From positions 1 through 36,933 of the forward strand of contig JAYMNP010000002.1 of NCBI GenBank assembly GCA_036941025.1: a DNA stretch of 36,933 nucleotides, written 5' to 3'. This DNA comes from Lachnospiraceae bacterium JLR.KK002 (GTDB lineage Bacteria > Bacillota > Clostridia > Lachnospirales > Lachnospiraceae). The notes under the pieces were generated by a model. It was not told where the DNA came from. It saw only the letters and a program-made list of their open reading frames with translations, and ran no database searches. How positions within the stretch are numbered: position 1 is the first letter of the stretch; each line of letters opens with the position of its first letter. Shown piece by piece: positions 15,165 through 22,680 of the stretch. Position numbers and translations under genes: made by a program.

Positions 15165-16871
15165 CTATTGACAGTCACTGTATACTTTCAGGCACAGATT
15201 ACACTCCTGATTTTCCTCAGCACTTTCCCACTTTTTCCCGTTGGAACTGATATACCCCTCGCCGTCTGTGAGATCCACATCGGCAGTCATCTCATCAGCC
15301 CTGTATTCCACTGCCATGGGATGTACGGAACCAGGCGTTGTGATAAAAAGCACAACGGCATATTTCTGTCCCTGTTTCACCTGGAATTCTTTTTCAAATT
15401 CTATGGTATAATACCCGGCATTGGTCAGATTTCCTTCCGCCGCCTTTACACGGTTTTTAAGAGAATCCTCATTATCAAATTCCTCCACCACATACAGTTC
15501 ATAGGAGGTTTCTTTTCCGGTGGCGTAGAATCCTGCTCCTTTCAGTATTTCATCGGATTCTGCCGTGTACACATTTGCCCCGTATACGCTCTCTTTCTCA
15601 TAGCCAAGCTGTCCTACCCAGCCGCACAAATCCGACTGATAAATACAGTCGTAATTATCTGCTTCCTGAATTCCCGTATAGACAACACTGTGAAGGCCGA
15701 TATTCACATCATAATAGGAAACGTAAAATACACCCTCGTCTCCAAATGATTTGCCCCAGCTGTTCTGACACAGAAAGGCCCCGTTATCCTCCACTTCCAG
15801 ATTGAAATTTTCTTTGGGGTAGTTATCGTCCCAGCCGATAATCATGATTTCATGGTTGGGTTTTTCAGCCCCCATATAACAATATGCATGATTTTCCTCA
15901 TTGTAATAGGAAGAACCGGGTCCGGAACCGTCCAGTGCACTGTACACAGCAGTCTGCACCCCTCCGTATTTAAACACAGACTCTTTGATCTTTTCAAAAT
16001 CTTTTCCATCCAGAAGCTGTACTTCCTGCACATGCTTCACCGGCTTCAGCCCTTCTTCTGACACACCGTCTCCATAAGGGTCGTCTTTTTCATTTACCGG
16101 CCCCTGCCAGGCAGTCAGATAGGCCATGCCCATGGTATATTCCCCTCCGTCTGCCTGTTCCAGCACAAAACTGTTCTGAATAGACATATGATCCGGAGAA
16201 AATTCGCAGACCTCCTCCGGCAGCAGTACAGACTCCATGGCTGACAGAGCGGCAAAGGCCCAACATGTTCCGTAATGGCCCTGATCTTTTACCTCCGGCG
16301 CCCGCTGTCTTTCCCGCAAGTCATAGGACAGTGGCAGAATCCCCCCTTCTTCCGCAGTGTTGACCGCAATGGCCTGATTCTCCTCAATGTTCCAATTATA
16401 ATTAAAATTTAATTTTTCTGCAACTGTTTTCGCTGCTACATAGTATTCTCCGTCTTTGCGCGTCATAGGTGAGGAAATTTTTTCTTTTTTGCTGTTTACT
16501 TCTACGGTCTCCTTATCCAGCCGAAACTTTACCACATCAGAACGTTTTTCCAGTATAAGCTGCTCCCCTTCATACAGATGGGCGCTGCAGTTGAAACTGT
16601 CCCTCAGCTCTGAAAAGGGAATCATAATGTTCAGATTCTCATCCATATAAATCCCATGCTCCTGGCTGGTCAGTTCCCGGTTGTCCACCAGAACCGTGAG
16701 TGTTTTCTCATTGACGCTTTCCGCTATCAGCGGATTCCACACCTCCTGTTTCAGCCGGGCGCCCCGGAAGGGCTCCACTTTTTCATTTTTCCCGCCGTCA
16801 CCGGCGAATTTAAACAGTACCGCAAGCAAAAGAATTACGGTCATCACCAGATATTTTCTCGACTGTCTCAC
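15165..16871 (-). CDS. Secreted or surface papain-like (C1A) cysteine protease
   Basis: The 568-residue protein has an N-terminal membrane/signal helix (about 6-23). Residues 55-170 resemble a copper-amine-oxidase N-terminal-like beta domain (LVDNRELTS...MIPFSELRDSF). The C1A protease domain has Q197 and C203 in DQGHYGTCWAFA, H340 in NHEIMIIGWDDN and N370 in QNSWGKSFGDEG. A C-terminal beta-rich lectin-like domain (about 405-565; YELYVVEEF, VKQGQKYAVVLFI) follows. All catalytic residues are kept, and the last domain should bind glycans or wall. The start codon is GTG, overlapping the stop of the methyltransferase gene, with GAGG 7 nt upstream. The substrate is unknown. Confidence 0.88.
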   Translation of the reverse strand: MRQSRKYLVMTVILLLAVLFKFAGDGGKNEKVEPFRGARLKQEVWNPLIAESVNEKTLTVLVDNRELTSQEHGIYMDENLNIMIPFSELRDSFNCSAHLYEGEQLILEKRSDVVKFRLDKETVEVNSKKEKISSPMTRKDGEYYVAAKTVAEKLNFNYNWNIEENQAIAVNTAEEGGILPLSYDLRERQRAPEVKDQGHYGTCWAFAALSAMESVLLPEEVCEFSPDHMSIQNSFVLEQADGGEYTMGMAYLTAWQGPVNEKDDPYGDGVSEEGLKPVKHVQEVQLLDGKDFEKIKESVFKYGGVQTAVYSALDGSGPGSSYYNEENHAYCYMGAEKPNHEIMIIGWDDNYPKENFNLEVEDNGAFLCQNSWGKSFGDEGVFYVSYYDVNIGLHSVVYTGIQEADNYDCIYQSDLCGWVGQLGYEKESVYGANVYTAESDEILKGAGFYATGKETSYELYVVEEFDNEDSLKNRVKAAEGNLTNAGYYTIEFEKEFQVKQGQKYAVVLFITTPGSVHPMAVEYRADEMTADVDLTDGEGYISSNGKKWESAEENQECNLCLKVYSDCQ

Positions 16872-18037
16872 TCAGATACCTCTTCTCTGTGACCGCGGTT
16901 CCGTACGGGCGGTTTGGGCCCCTGAAACTGGTAAAAATATGTTTTCAGCATTCCATTGTAAATTTTACGATTTCTGTCAGCCTTTTTCCCGATGTAACGC
17001 TCCGCATCCTCGTAACCCGTGAGCAGATAGGCGGACCAGCAGTCCAGGCGTCTTATGGCCTCGCCGATTTCCTTATAAAGGGCTGGCAGCACTTCCTCTT
17101 TCATGCGTTCTCCATAGGGAGGATTTGCAATGAGAAATCCATACTTTTTCGGATGGCTCAGTTCACTGACCGGACGCTGCTGGAAATGAATCAGGTGATC
17201 CACTCCTGCCCGTCTGGCATTGTCTCTGGCCGCTCTTATAATTTCTCCGTCAATATCATATCCCTGAATATCCGTTGTGATTTCCCGGTTTATCAGGTCA
17301 TTTGCCTCCTCCAGGCTATCCTGCCATAATTCGGGTTCCACCAGATTCGTCCAGGCCTCCGCTGTAAATCTGCGGTTCATGCCCGGCGCTATGTTTGCGG
17401 CCATCATGGCAGCCTCAACAGGAAAGGTTCCGCTTCCGCAGAAAGGATCTACCAGAATCCGGTCACTTTTCCAGGGCGTCAGCATCAGCAGCGCCGCCGC
17501 CAGAGTCTCCGTAACAGGGGCCTTGCTGACCAGTGTGCGGTATCCCCGCTTATGCAGAGAATCGCCGGAGGTGTCAATAGCCACCGTTACTTCATCTTTC
17601 ATTAAAAACAGCCGCAGGGGATATTCCGCTCCTGTCTCCGGAAACCATTCCGTATGATATTTTTGCTTCAGACGTTCCACCATGGCTTTTTTCACAATGG
17701 ACTGAATATCCGAAGGGCTGAACAGTTTGCTTTTGATGGAGGACGCCTTCGCTGCCCAGAACTTCCCATCCTCCGGTATATAATCTTCCCAGGGAATATT
17801 CCGGATTCCCTGAAATAACTCTTCAAAGGTCTCTGCATGGAACTGCCCTGTTTTCAGCAGAACCCGCTCGCTGGTACGCAGAAAGATATTGGCCCGGCAG
17901 ATGGCTTCTCCATCTCCTTCAAAGGTCACCCGGCCATCTTCCACTTTCAGGATTTCGTACCCCAGATCATATATCTCTTTTTTCAGAACTGCCTCCAGTC
18001 CAAAATGACAGGGGGCAATTAATTCATATGTTTTCAT
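16868..18037 (-). CDS. THUMP-domain class I RNA methyltransferase (RlmL/YpsC-like)
   Basis: This is a SAM-dependent base methyltransferase of the UPF0020/COG0116 family, whose characterised members modify guanines in 23S rRNA or tRNA. The 389-residue protein has a ferredoxin-like plus THUMP RNA-binding half (1-160), then a Rossmann domain with DPFCGSGTFPVEAAM (residues 197-211) and the catalytic NPPYGERM (about 305-312). It lacks the second methyltransferase module that enterobacterial RlmL/RlmK fusions carry. The start is backed by GGAG before the ATG; its end overlaps the protease gene, so the two are translationally coupled. Confidence 0.92.
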   Translation of the reverse strand: MKTYELIAPCHFGLEAVLKKEIYDLGYEILKVEDGRVTFEGDGEAICRANIFLRTSERVLLKTGQFHAETFEELFQGIRNIPWEDYIPEDGKFWAAKASSIKSKLFSPSDIQSIVKKAMVERLKQKYHTEWFPETGAEYPLRLFLMKDEVTVAIDTSGDSLHKRGYRTLVSKAPVTETLAAALLMLTPWKSDRILVDPFCGSGTFPVEAAMMAANIAPGMNRRFTAEAWTNLVEPELWQDSLEEANDLINREITTDIQGYDIDGEIIRAARDNARRAGVDHLIHFQQRPVSELSHPKKYGFLIANPPYGERMKEEVLPALYKEIGEAIRRLDCWSAYLLTGYEDAERYIGKKADRNRKIYNGMLKTYFYQFQGPKPPVRNRGHREEVSE

Positions 18038-18078
18038 TCTTTTTCTCCAGACTGACCCTGGCTGTAATCCATAAATAT

Positions 18079-18120
18079 GCCGGAAGGTCCTAAGAATATA
18101 TTATCTTCTCACCTTCCGGC
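18079..18120 (-). terminator. Possible terminator after the rhodanese gene
   Basis: GCCGGAAGGT and ACCTTCCGGC form a perfect 10-bp stem 12 nt past the rhodanese stop. The sequence after it on the minus strand (ATATTTAT) is only moderately T-rich, so termination may be incomplete and leave some coupling to the methyltransferase gene. Confidence 0.5.
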
Positions 18121-18131
18121 TGTCAATCATT

Positions 18132-18428
18132 TTATGTTTTTTTCAATGCTGCCTGAATGCCTCCCACCAGTGTGGCGGTCCGGTAACCTTCCCGGCTCAG
18201 TTCTCTGGCAGCCATCAGACTGCTGGAGCCTCTGTCGCAATACAGGACGTACAGTTTATCTTTCGGCAGATAACTCCGGAACATTTCCAATTCTTCATAA
18301 GGAATATTCCGGGCTCCTTCCACATGAACTTCATCAAATTCCTCTCTGCTGCGCAAATCAATCACCCAGGTATCGGGGCGCTTGCGGTATTCGTTAAACT
18401 GCCGGATATTAATTGTCTGAAATTCCAT
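18132..18428 (-). CDS. Single-domain rhodanese-like sulfurtransferase
   Basis: This is a 98-residue rhodanese fold. It opens with the beta strand and VIDLRSREEFDEVHVEGARNIP, a canonical rhodanese front, and carries the active-site cysteine C64 in LYCDRGSSSLMAAREL. Such proteins carry persulfide sulfur to acceptors or detoxify reactive sulfur; the partner here is not evident. AAGGGGTGAAG precedes the ATG. The gene is bounded by a hairpin on each side, so it is probably a single-gene transcript. Confidence 0.9.
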   Translation of the reverse strand: MEFQTINIRQFNEYRKRPDTWVIDLRSREEFDEVHVEGARNIPYEELEMFRSYLPKDKLYVLYCDRGSSSLMAARELSREGYRTATLVGGIQAALKKT

Positions 18429-18482
18429 AACTTCACCCCTTCTGAATATAACCGGAACGTAACATGGCCTTTCCTGTAAGAT

Positions 18483-18522
18483 AAAAACAGATTACCGGAT
18501 TCATTTCCGATAATCTGTTTTT
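18483..18522. terminator. Bidirectional terminator between rhodanese and small-protein genes
   Basis: AAAAACAGATTA and TAATCTGTTTTT are a perfect 12-bp inverted repeat, T-rich on both strands. It lies downstream of the leftward small-protein gene and can serve as its terminator. Confidence 0.75.
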
Positions 18523-18561
18523 ACATTATTATACTATGCAGTTTCTTTCTTTTTGTACCAA

Positions 18562-18762
18562 CTACTTTTCGTAGGAATCCCGGCAGTCAGATCCGCTGGC
18601 ATTGGATGCCTTGTTGCTGGATTTGTTCTGGGAAGAAGAATTCTTTGTGTTATTCTGGGAATATGCATTTTTGGTGCTGTTCTGAGAAGAAGTATTCTTC
18701 ATGCTACCGGATTCATTGGTTCCATTTGTGCTTTTGTTCTGCATATCGCTGTTTTTTGCCAT
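18562..18762 (-). CDS. Small Ser/Asn/Lys-rich low-complexity protein
   Basis: The 66-residue protein consists almost entirely of Ser, Asn, Lys and Gln in loose repeats of the type NSTKNAYSQN-NTKNSSSQN-KSS, ending in DCRDSYEK. It has no signal peptide or membrane segment and is very hydrophilic and probably unfolded. AGGAGG is 8 nt before the ATG, a strong ribosome binding site. The composition recalls gamma-type small acid-soluble spore proteins, but there is no clear sequence match and the charge is not acidic overall. A spore or stress role is only a guess. Own terminator downstream. Confidence 0.75.
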   Translation of the reverse strand: MAKNSDMQNKSTNGTNESGSMKNTSSQNSTKNAYSQNNTKNSSSQNKSSNKASNASGSDCRDSYEK

Positions 18763-18857
18763 AATATTTTCCTCCTAATCATTTACTGCTCTCATAGTAT
18801 CTGATAAAGGCTGATTTTTTATGCAAAAAATTTTTTTGAATTTTTTTAAATTTTATC

Positions 18858-18886
18858 TTGCATTTTATGACAGATTGTATTATAAT
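18858..18886 (+). promoter_or_regulatory. Strong rightward promoter
   Basis: TTGCAT, 17 nt and a perfect TATAAT. The next rightward coding start is 227 nt away, with a terminator in between, so it drives either a small RNA or a leader for the response regulator gene. Confidence 0.65.
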
Positions 18887-18892
18887 TCTTTT

Positions 18893-19000
18893 TGTAAGAA
18901 GGATTTCACCTTCAGGAATTCTTTTTATAAGTTATACCCCTTATTAATTATTTATACTCCCCTCATAGAAGAGGCCAGTGGCTCCCCCGCTGGTCTTTTC
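18893..19000 (+). ncRNA. Candidate small RNA or attenuated leader
   Basis: The interval runs from the predicted start of the promoter at 18858-18886 to the terminator at 18973-18999, about 105 nt. It contains no start codon with a ribosome binding site and an AGAAGGATTTCACCTTCAGG local dyad near its 5' end. I could not match it to a known RNA family. It may be an independent RNA or the attenuated 5' leader of the regulator/ABC module. Confidence 0.4.
18973..18999 (+). terminator. Terminator upstream of the response regulator gene
   Basis: GGCCAGTGG pairs with CCCGCTGGTC (six Watson-Crick or G-T pairs plus extension) followed by TTTTCTTTTTTC. It sits 113 nt before the regulator start. Confidence 0.6.
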
Positions 19001-19007
19001 TTTTTTC

Positions 19008-19061
19008 TCTTATGGGAAAGACACCTTCACGCATCAGCATAACACAATATTTCCAATAAGA
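19008..19061. repeat. Short hairpin repeat, copy C
   Basis: Outer arms TCTTATGGGAAA and TTTCCAATAAGA pair in 11 of 12 positions and enclose CACCTTCACGCATCAGCATA, a version of the shared inner core. It has the same architecture as copy B at 10.7 kb. Confidence 0.55.
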
Positions 19062-19112
19062 AGATAAATCATTCCGGGCGAGATGTGCAATTTGCAGAAA
19101 GGCAGTTATCTC

Positions 19113-19796
19113 ATGGCATACAACATATTAATCGCAGAAGACGAAACAGACATCAGCAACCTGCTGTACAAAATACTGACATCCGCCGGATTCTGTCCCC
19201 GACAGGCATTTTCCGGAACTGAGGCCAAACTTCTTCTGGAGCTGGAGCAGCCGGATTTAATTTTACTGGATCTTATGTTACCGGGCCTGTCCGGAGAAGA
19301 ACTGCTCCGGGAAATCCGGGAGACCATGCACCGGGACATTCCCGTCCTGATTCTCTCCGCCAGAAGTTCTCTTAAGGATAAGGTGACGCTTTTAAATACC
19401 GGTGCGGACGACTATATCACCAAGCCTTTTGAACCGGAAGAGGTGACGGCACGTGTCCGCGCCGCCCTCCGGCGAACCGGAAAAACTGCCGGTTCGCCAA
19501 AAGAACTGATTTACAAAAATCTTCATCTGCGGCCGGAATCCCGAACAGCAGAAGTTCTGGGAACAGAACTGGCACTGACCGCCCATGAATACGAACTTCT
19601 GTATCTGTTTATGCAAAATCCTCAAAAAGTTTACTCCAGGGAACTCCTGTATGAACTGGTGTGGAAAGGCGGATATTATGGAGAAAATAATACGGTAAAC
19701 GTCCATGTCAGCAATCTGCGCCGGAAACTCCGTCAGGCCGATCCGAATGAAGCATATATTCAGACAGTATACGGTATCGGTTTTAAACTTCTCTGA
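19113..19796 (+). CDS. OmpR/PhoB-family response regulator
   Basis: This is a 227-residue DNA-binding response regulator. The receiver holds the acidic pair in AEDE, acceptor D53 in LILLDLMLPG, and the switch and Lys in ILSARSS and DYITKPFEPEE. The winged helix covers about 130-227, with ALTAHEYELLYLFM, SRELLYELVW and the recognition helix region VNVHVSNLRRKL. It is followed by an ABC transporter and a histidine kinase in the same direction, so it should control that transporter. The start at MAYNILIAED is preferred (AGAAAGG upstream) over an ATG 30 nt earlier without a good site. A GCTGATTAAATCAGC hairpin follows the stop. Confidence 0.93.
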   Translation: MAYNILIAEDETDISNLLYKILTSAGFCPRQAFSGTEAKLLLELEQPDLILLDLMLPGLSGEELLREIRETMHRDIPVLILSARSSLKDKVTLLNTGADDYITKPFEPEEVTARVRAALRRTGKTAGSPKELIYKNLHLRPESRTAEVLGTELALTAHEYELLYLFMQNPQKVYSRELLYELVWKGGYYGENNTVNVHVSNLRRKLRQADPNEAYIQTVYGIGFKLL

Positions 19797-19802
19797 GGAA
19801 AC

Positions 19803-19821
19803 GCTGATTAAATCAGCTTTT
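19803..19821 (+). terminator. Weak hairpin after the response regulator gene
   Basis: GCTGATT and AATCAGC are separated by one base, effectively a 5-bp stem with a 5-base loop, followed by TTTTCC. Termination is likely partial, letting the transporter genes also be read from upstream. Confidence 0.35.
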
Positions 19822-19978
19822 CCATACGGAACTGCCCGAAAAAATCTTTATGATTTCTTTAAAAGTTCTTTATGACTGATTAAAACCGTAAAAGTTATAA
19901 TCATACTGCCGGCAGCCATACATAACACTTCAGACATTATACAGATGCCGGCGATTATATCTTGAAATGGAGAAAAGC

Positions 19979-20944
19979 ATGAAAGAATACGTTCTTGAAA
20001 CAAAATCAGTGACAAAATCCTACGGCTCCCTTCTTGCACTGGACCGGGCAGATATCCACGTGGAAAAAGGAAGTATTTACGGACTCATCGGCGACAACGG
20101 AGCCGGAAAATCCACTCTGCTGAAACTGCTGGCCGGCCATGTATTTGCCACCTCAGGAGAAATCTTCCTGTTTGGCCAGAAAGAGAAAAAAGAACTGGAA
20201 CGCTGCCGCAGGCAAACAGGAGCCATCATTGAACATCCCGGCTTCTTTCCCGGACTGACGGTCCGGCAGATGCTGGAATACTGCCGCATACAGCGGGGAA
20301 TTCCCGGAAAGGAAAAAGTTGAGAAATACTTAAAGCTCACAGGCATTTCGGAGAAACAGAACTGCAAATGCAACACGCTTTCTCTGGGACAAAAGCAGCG
20401 GCTGGGCCTTGCCATGGCTCTGATTGGAGAACCGCAGGTACTGCTTCTGGATGAACCGATCAACGGACTGGACCCCAGCGGTATCCTGGAGCTGCGGAAT
20501 CTGCTCCGCCGTCTGAACGAAGAACGTCGCATCACCATTCTGATTTCCAGCCATATTCTATCTGAACTTCAGCAAATTGCTGACTTTTTTGGTTTTTTGA
20601 GCAGAGGACGGATACTGGAAGAAATTTCCGCAGAACATTTACAGGAAAAATGTACCAGCTATCTGAACATTCTGGTTTCTGATGCGGAACTCTATGCCGC
20701 TGCTCTGGAGCAACGCACCGGGGAACAGTCTTTCCGCATCCTTCCTGACCGGAGCCTTCAGATTACCTGTCCTCAAAGAGAACCGGAATTTTACAGCCAG
20801 CTTGCCATGGAGCAGGGCCTTTCGGTAAAACGGCTGGAACAGCACCACGCTTCCCTGGAAGATTATTATGTGAATTTAAAAGAAAACTGCCGCGTTTTTT
20901 CGGAAAATAATTCTGTGATTTTAAAGAAGGGAGGATACAGATAA
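19979..20944 (+). CDS. ABC transporter ATP-binding protein (bacitracin/lantibiotic export type)
   Basis: This is the ATPase of a two-component ABC exporter. The 321-residue protein has Walker A GDNGAGKST, Q-loop region around IEHPGFFPGL, signature LSLGQKQRLGLAMAL, Walker B VLLLDEPINGLDP and the H-loop ISSHILSEL. A C-terminal extension of about 100 residues is typical of the BcrA/antimicrobial-peptide branch. I choose the second ATG (MKEYVLETKS) because GGAG lies 6 nt before it; the first ATG has none. It overlaps the permease gene by one base (TAATG), indicating a coupled pair. Confidence 0.92.
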   Translation: MKEYVLETKSVTKSYGSLLALDRADIHVEKGSIYGLIGDNGAGKSTLLKLLAGHVFATSGEIFLFGQKEKKELERCRRQTGAIIEHPGFFPGLTVRQMLEYCRIQRGIPGKEKVEKYLKLTGISEKQNCKCNTLSLGQKQRLGLAMALIGEPQVLLLDEPINGLDPSGILELRNLLRRLNEERRITILISSHILSELQQIADFFGFLSRGRILEEISAEHLQEKCTSYLNILVSDAELYAAALEQRTGEQSFRILPDRSLQITCPQREPEFYSQLAMEQGLSVKRLEQHHASLEDYYVNLKENCRVFSENNSVILKKGGYR

Positions 20945-21717
20945 TGGGCAATTATATCAAAAGTGAATGTTACCGGCTTATCTGCAGCAAATGGATTTAC
21001 GTTATGGGCGGGGTTCTGGCAGCCCTTGCATTTCTGTACAACCTGGTATCATACCTTTTTTACATCCACACCCCGGACTTCCGGTATGGAACCACCTCTT
21101 TTGCCTTTTCCAATCTGGTGGCCTATCCTATGCTGTACTGCTATGCCGCTTTTCTCATCGCAGACCTTTTATGGGAAGCTGACACCAGAAACGGAACTCA
21201 TGGGAACAGTATATCCTGGGGAATCCCCCGCACCGGGATTTTCCTCGGAAAATGTGTTGTGGGAATTCTGGCCTCCCTTATACTGCTGGCTGTCACCATA
21301 ACCGTTTTCGCAGTCAGCAGCCTCCTGCTTCTGGAGCACGGCGGCCCCACCCGTCTGCAGGACCTGCTGATGGAAATTCCCGCTGTTTCTCTGATTGCAA
21401 TTTCCTCTTTTCTGCTGAGCGTTCTGGTTCTGGAACTTTTTGACCGGATGATAGTAAGCCTCCTGACCTGGTTATCCGTTATGGTTGTCATTCCACGAAT
21501 CCTGTTTTTCCTTGGCATGAAAATCCATGCTCTCATGCCTGTTGCCCTGTGGATGCCGGAAAATTTCTTCTCAGTGGAAATGAGTGTTAATATGAGCCGG
21601 TGCATCACTCTCTGGAGTTCCCCGGAAGGCATGGCAAAATGCCTGATTTCCGGCGCTGTGGGAATTCTTCTGTTCGGTGCTGCCGGTATCTGTCTGGCTG
21701 AAAAAAAGGAGCTCTGA
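20944..21717 (+). CDS. ABC-2-type permease subunit
   Basis: The 257-residue integral membrane protein has six predicted helices, at about 17-40, 55-80, 100-130, 140-165, 170-190 and 232-250, the layout of ABC-2/LanE-G or BcrB-like permeases. No conserved catalytic residues are expected. GGGAGG precedes the ATG, inside the end of the ATPase gene. Together with the ATPase it should export or expel a peptide antibiotic or similar amphipath; the substrate is not deducible. Confidence 0.88.
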   Translation: MGNYIKSECYRLICSKWIYVMGGVLAALAFLYNLVSYLFYIHTPDFRYGTTSFAFSNLVAYPMLYCYAAFLIADLLWEADTRNGTHGNSISWGIPRTGIFLGKCVVGILASLILLAVTITVFAVSSLLLLEHGGPTRLQDLLMEIPAVSLIAISSFLLSVLVLELFDRMIVSLLTWLSVMVVIPRILFFLGMKIHALMPVALWMPENFFSVEMSVNMSRCITLWSSPEGMAKCLISGAVGILLFGAAGICLAEKKEL

Positions 21718-21718
21718 A

Positions 21719-22663
21719 ATGTATCTGATCATATACCTGATTCTGGCTGCTGCAGCCCTGTACTTCTGCCTGCGCTGTTTCCTGCTCCGCCGGGATTTAC
21801 GAAAAACTTCTCTGGAACTTCGTGAAATTCAAAAGGACCTTGCCCAAAACCGGGTACTGCATCTCGCCCGGCCGGACAGGGCCATGGAACAGCTTCTGGA
21901 ATCTATAAACAGTATTCTGGAGGAAATACGACGGGAACGTCTGCAATACGAGCAGCGTGAAAAAACCTTTCAGCACCAGATGGAACATATCAGCCATGAT
22001 CTGCGCACGCCCCTGACGGTGATTCTTGGTTATCTGAAATTTATGGACAAATCAGAGCACGCACCGGACATGACGCCGGAGCAGCGGGAATCTCTGGAAA
22101 TCATTCAGCGGAAAGCCCGAACACTGGAGTATCTTATCACAGAGATTTACGACTTTTCCCGTCTGGTCTCTCAGGATTACAAACTCAGCCTGCATCGGGT
22201 AGACGTCTGCAGACTTCTGCGGGAAACGTTTCTGGAGCATTACCTGCTTCTGGAACGCTCCTGCCTGCGGCCCGAATGCCGGCTGCCGGACCGCCCTCTT
22301 TATGTATCAGGAGATTCTTCCGCTCTGGAGCGTATTTTTTCCAACCTGTTCCAGAATGCCGGACGGTATGGGGAACATTTTCTTAATATTCAATGGGAAG
22401 AAACCCCCGGCGAAATCAAAATTTCCTTTACCAACGATACCTGCAGCCTGACCTCCTCGGAAGCTGCCTGCCTGTTTGACCGTTTTTACATGCAGGATCC
22501 GGCAAGAACCCAGGGCGGAACCGGGCTGGGACTGACCATTGCAAAATCTCTGGCAGAGGCCATGAACGGAACACTGACAGCTGAACTTACCCAGGACAGC
22601 GGGGAACTCGCCCTTCTGACTTTAACCCTGACGCTGCCGCGGTTTTCTCCGGCAGCGTCATAG
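21719..22663 (+). CDS. Sensor histidine kinase of the ABC module
   Basis: The 314-residue kinase has a single N-terminal membrane helix (about 2-22) and almost no external sensor domain. A coiled region follows, then HisKA with H93 in EHISHDLRTPLTVI, and HATPase motifs FSNLFQNAGRYG, FDRFYM and GGTGLGLTIA. The usual D-box glycines (DxGxG) are replaced around FTNDTCSL, so the ATP lid region is divergent. Kinases without an external domain often take their input from the partner transporter, as in Bce-type modules. It starts 1 nt after the permease stop with GGAG upstream, and pairs with the regulator at the front of the module. Confidence 0.9.
   Translation: MYLIIYLILAAAALYFCLRCFLLRRDLRKTSLELREIQKDLAQNRVLHLARPDRAMEQLLESINSILEEIRRERLQYEQREKTFQHQMEHISHDLRTPLTVILGYLKFMDKSEHAPDMTPEQRESLEIIQRKARTLEYLITEIYDFSRLVSQDYKLSLHRVDVCRLLRETFLEHYLLLERSCLRPECRLPDRPLYVSGDSSALERIFSNLFQNAGRYGEHFLNIQWEETPGEIKISFTNDTCSLTSSEAACLFDRFYMQDPARTQGGTGLGLTIAKSLAEAMNGTLTAELTQDSGELALLTLTLTLPRFSPAAS
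22629..22660. repeat. 11-bp hairpin covering the kinase 3' end
   Basis: TGACGCTGCCG and CGGCAGCGTCA form a perfect stem inside the last codons, directly before the stop. There is no T-run on either strand, yet it lies exactly between two convergent genes, so it may act as a Rho-dependent or RNA-stability barrier. Confidence 0.55.
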
Positions 22664-22680
22664 CAGGCATCATACTGCTC

